This document shows positions 60,400-64,000 of a DNA stretch of 64,000 nt, one piece after another. The stretch is from Dicaeum eximium (lineage: Eukaryota; Chordata; Aves; Passeriformes; Dicaeidae). The notes beneath the pieces are model-generated. The model was not told where the DNA came from. It did no database searches and was given only the letters and a program-made list of their open reading frames with translations. Position 1 is the first letter of the stretch, and the number at the start of each line of letters is the position of its first letter. The position numbers and the translations under genes are program-made. The stretch is taken from contig VWZP01006004.1 of the NCBI GenBank assembly GCA_013396995.1, positions 583,304 to 647,303 of the forward strand, read 5' to 3'.

Positions 60400-60660
60400 A
60401 TCGGCCAAAAAGCTTCTGCTAATTAATGCAATAAGTCATTTTCTACGTTCAGTATAACCACAGATACAAAATTTTACATCTGGGACTAGAAGAAATCATT
60501 TGCTGGAATTTCTTTCCTTATGATTGGATTTCTAGTCTTGAAGTCTCCTTAGGAAAAGGAGTAATTATGAGAGGTCATTTGTCAAAAAGGGTTCATGCAT
60601 GTGATTAATTTACTGCACTTCAGCAATTTACCATATATCAGCTGGAAGATGAAGACTATT
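60400..60660. promoter_or_regulatory. Candidate regulatory block with clustered TAAT motifs
   Basis: Contains gctaattaatgcaataagtc near 60418, gtgattaatttactgc at 60601, and cagcaatttaccatatatca near 60621. Ordinary-complexity AT-rich DNA without coding potential. Conservation is not testable here. Confidence 0.3.
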
Positions 60661-61409
60661 TGTGTGTGCCTCGCCCTAAGCAATACATGGGGCTAGGCTA
60701 ACGTGAATTTATATAATAATATATTTCTATGGATGAATTTTCAAAACTGTAATGAAAAGCCAGAGATTTTTTTGGAAACACTTATAATTTTTGTCAATTA
60801 CTATCCTATGACTTTACTGTTACTCTATTACAGAGCTCTAACTGTAACCTGGCAATATTTCCTAAAGGTGGTAGTGCTGTTGTTTAAGTTAACCTTCCCT
60901 GTAAGATGCTTTTCAAGCCATATCTTATTAGCAGATGAGGTTTTGCCCCCAGCTGTGAAACATTTCATCCTTGGTTTCATGAAGTCTCTCTGTGCAGAGA
61001 AATTCTCAGTCATATATGGAGTAAAATTTTTACTCCAATTTATTTTGATTCCCTACTTGTAATGAATAACACTCTTGTCAAGTTTAATACTGAAGAACTT
61101 TTTCTCATTTCACTAAATTTATTTTGATGATTCTTATGTAATATGTGCAATGAAATGCCTTGTGCAGGGTCATTCTGGGAGAGTTTTGCAGTAAATGAGT
61201 GAAGGCATCACCAATACAGTTCTGCTGAGTTCACAGAGCTTTTGGATCTGTTCCTCACTTCGCGTCCAACTCAATTGACTTTAAGAAATTCCTGTTGTTC
61301 TTTGATGTTAGGAGTTCACACAGTTTTTTTCAAGACTTTCCTTTATGTGTGGTTTATTTGCAGAAGGGGGAATGCTGGTGTGTACAAACACACAAACAGG
61401 CACACGTGT

Positions 61410-61438
61410 TTATATATATTATATATATATAATATATG
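61410..61438. repeat. TA-rich microsatellite
   Basis: Imperfect (TA)n of about 29 bases next to purine/pyrimidine-alternating CA-rich text (gcacacgtgtt before, gcacacatacacaa after). Simple repeat. Confidence 0.9.
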
Positions 61439-64000
61439 CACACATACACAAGTTTTCTACACTTAAAGTGTTTCAAACTGACTGCAGAAAAATCCAGGTT
61501 AAGGTGGAAATACCAATTCCCCAAATATCTGGCACTGATATCTGATTGATACACAGCCTTATACAATGTCCTTTTAAAATTCATATTCTTTACAGGCATC
61601 ACAAATATTGCATTTAGCTCCATGTGTGCAAACAGTTCACCAGACCTACCTAGCAGCCTGTGAGATAATTTCTGGAGCCTGATAAAGCAGCAGTGTTGTC
61701 CTCTTATTTCAGGTGGTCCACTTGAATTCTCAGGCCAGAGCAGCCCTTGGAGCTGCCAGGAAGGCCAGGAGCCATCATCAAATGGTGGCTCTACTTTCAG
61801 TGGACATAGAGCCATACTGATAATGGGAGACATTACGCATTTCTAGCATGTATTTTTTTGTCTTTCAGAGTGTTCTTTTATTGCTCTTATGTATTTTTAT
61901 TGCAGCAATGACTAAATACCCTCTAGTACTGGGAGATGACCCAAACAATGTACATTCTAATAAGGAAAACAGAGGAAAAGGAAATATGGTTATGCATATT
62001 TTAAGATAGTGAACCTACTCATAGCGAGTTTAAGTGGCCTTTCCAGTATCAGGTAAAAAGTGAATGATGAGCAAGGAGAAAACTGAGATATCCAGAATCT
62101 CAGGCTGGAATTTTAATCACAAGATCATCTTTCCTGATCTAGTTGCTCCCCAGAAGTAAGAAAATTTGCCAGTACATTTAGACAGCTCAGGGCAATTTTG
62201 TCCTTGTCATTCCATAAGGAAAGTACTTGTACTCAAGAGCTTCCCTCGTGTAGGGAGGTGGTGGTTTGCATGGGGAGAGGAATCTCAGCCTAGGACTTTT
62301 TTGTATCATTCTCCCTGAATTTTCCATATAGGAAACAGAAAATTCTCCCAACCCTGTGGGGCTTGCCTCTGTATTATAAGGATTAAAACCCCAGTAGTGT
62401 TGAGTCCTTATAAATTGATGAGGTTTCACCTGCTGGAAATGCATCTGTACTTCTCAGTAAAAATGTACTTCCTCCTGCTTTAGACCAAGGTATTGTGCTT
62501 GTACTGAAATGTCATCAATGAAACTTGGGCCAGAAGAGACTTCTTAGGTTATCCTGTAATTGCCCACTTCACTTTCTGAAATGATCATTACTGGATGTAG
62601 TAAAAGGCTCCTCTGTCTCCTTTGCTCCTTTTGCCATGTCCCCTGCAGCAACCATGGGAGATGAGCAAGAGGATGGGGAAGCCTCAGGCAGAACATTTTT
62701 GGGACTCATAGCAGCTGTAGATTTTCAAGCAGGGCTGTGAGGTGTGGCTAATCTTCTTTTGAGCTTCTCCAAGCTCGAACTGAGTGGGAATTAATTGAAA
62801 GTGTTGATGATGTAAGGTCTGTTTTACTCATCATTTGACAGTGATGATGCCAGGTTTTATTATTAAATAATTTTGTACCACTTCCGAGTTGATTGGCTTT
62901 AGGACAGAACACCTGGTGGGTAGGGCTTAGGATTTGATTTCTCTTGGTGAAATAAACTTCCACATCCTGCAGGGTCAGAAATCACATGCATAAAAAGTGC
63001 TGCCTAGGGCTTTCAGCTCCTCTCTTTGAGTTGAAAGGCCAAGAAAAAACATGCACATGTGTGTGGGAGGCTGAGAGGATTTAGCAGAGACAGATTTGTG
63101 CTCTGTAAGGTGAGGACTTCCAGGGACTTTCTTGCCAAGGCAGCCGCCAACTCTTGCTCAGTCAAGTCAGAAAGAATTGCTAGATGACAGTGGCCTTTCC
63201 TGGTGCAGGAAGAGAATGTTTCCCTGTTTACTGCTCTCCTTTTTTCATGAAGCAGAAGTCAGGTCAATTAGTTGGAGGAAGCTGGAAGCCTGCTGGGAAA
63301 TCTGCAAAGCTAAAACCAATGTTAAGAGAGTACTTAGATAAATTGCTGAATCTGCACTCATTAACATGTAACAAAAATGCTTAAGCATGAGTTTAGGCAT
63401 GATAAGCTTAAGGGACTTGTTAAATTACATAAAATCTAGGGCTGCACAAGCACTCTATCTCTCCTTGGGCCAAGAATGACTGTGAAGATACCAAGTAGAC
63501 AACGTTATTAAAGTTTGTTTGTTGCTTAGTTGTATCAATCACACTATTTCTTGACATGAAAAAGAGCAAGACGTTTCAGGACTTTTTGGTTTATATTTCT
63601 CACTCCTCAGAGGCTCAACATGGAAGTAAAACTTTGCCTTTTCAAGCAAAGTATGTGAACAAAAAGACAAAAATCTACAGTCAGGATTTTCAAAAAGTCT
63701 TTTGAGGATATCGTAGAGCTAATGACAGGCTCAAAAGTTTCCAATTTCCACAATAATTTTGCAGATGGAGGAAATATGATTAGTTCAGAGATGACTGAAG
63801 TCCCAATATTATTGCATTATTATTTCACCTAATGCAAATCCAAGATCCCTGTAATCCTCTTCTATCCCTTTCCTCAACAAATAGGAAAAGCAGACAGGCA
63901 TGGTTGTGATCTGCAGTTATGAGCAGACACAGAGCAGCGGGGTTGGAAATTCAGTAATTCAGTGTCTCTGCCAGCTGCTGGCATGAGGTTGTATGCAGTG

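Larger units (their letters stand above)
52516..64000. other. Intergenic, gene-poor stretch to window end
   Basis: No gene recognised. The stretch holds a poly-T assembly gap at 53829, candidate regulatory blocks near 59440-59580 and 60400-60660, an exon-like block near 57425, and a TA-rich microsatellite at 61410. Confidence 0.6.

Overview
This window is vertebrate nuclear DNA, almost certainly from a bird. It contains several CR1 LINE fragments ending in the avian octamer repeat (catagaat / attctatg), has short introns, and shows no mammalian Alu, B1 or L1 sequence. The species or order cannot be read from the sequence. There are two assembly gaps (42891-43138 and 53829-53848) and one single N at 272.

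Bases 1 to about 31200 hold one complete protein-coding gene on the + strand: XPNPEP1, the cytosolic X-prolyl aminopeptidase 1 (aminopeptidase P1, peptidase family M24B). A CpG-rich promoter/first exon (about 240-600) sits between two CR1 fragments in opposite orientation. Nineteen coding exons follow, from an ATG at 4712 to a stop at 30749-30751. All have GT/AG boundaries, and their phases join into an uninterrupted 623-codon frame. The five metal ligands and three catalytic histidines of the family are present. Two AATAAA signals follow the stop, at 30990 and 31159. The first exon carries an in-frame ATG in a strong context (301), so a 24- or 26-residue N-terminal extension is possible. The introns hold several old, degraded SINE-like (MIR/CORE-SINE-like) relics and one good match to the CTCF consensus.

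Bases 31200 to 64000 contain no gene I can support. In human the 3' side of XPNPEP1 faces a long gene-poor interval toward SORCS1, and this half looks the same. It holds CR1 fragments at 42222-42685, 43702-43800 and 51665-52515, a GC-rich minisatellite and CpG island around an assembly gap at 42750-43340, a 49-bp tandem array at 50318, and simple repeats. It also holds several AT-rich, homeobox-motif-dense blocks that look like candidate distal regulatory elements. Conservation cannot be tested from one sequence, so these are low-confidence calls. No CRISPR array, tRNA, rRNA or novel protein system is visible.
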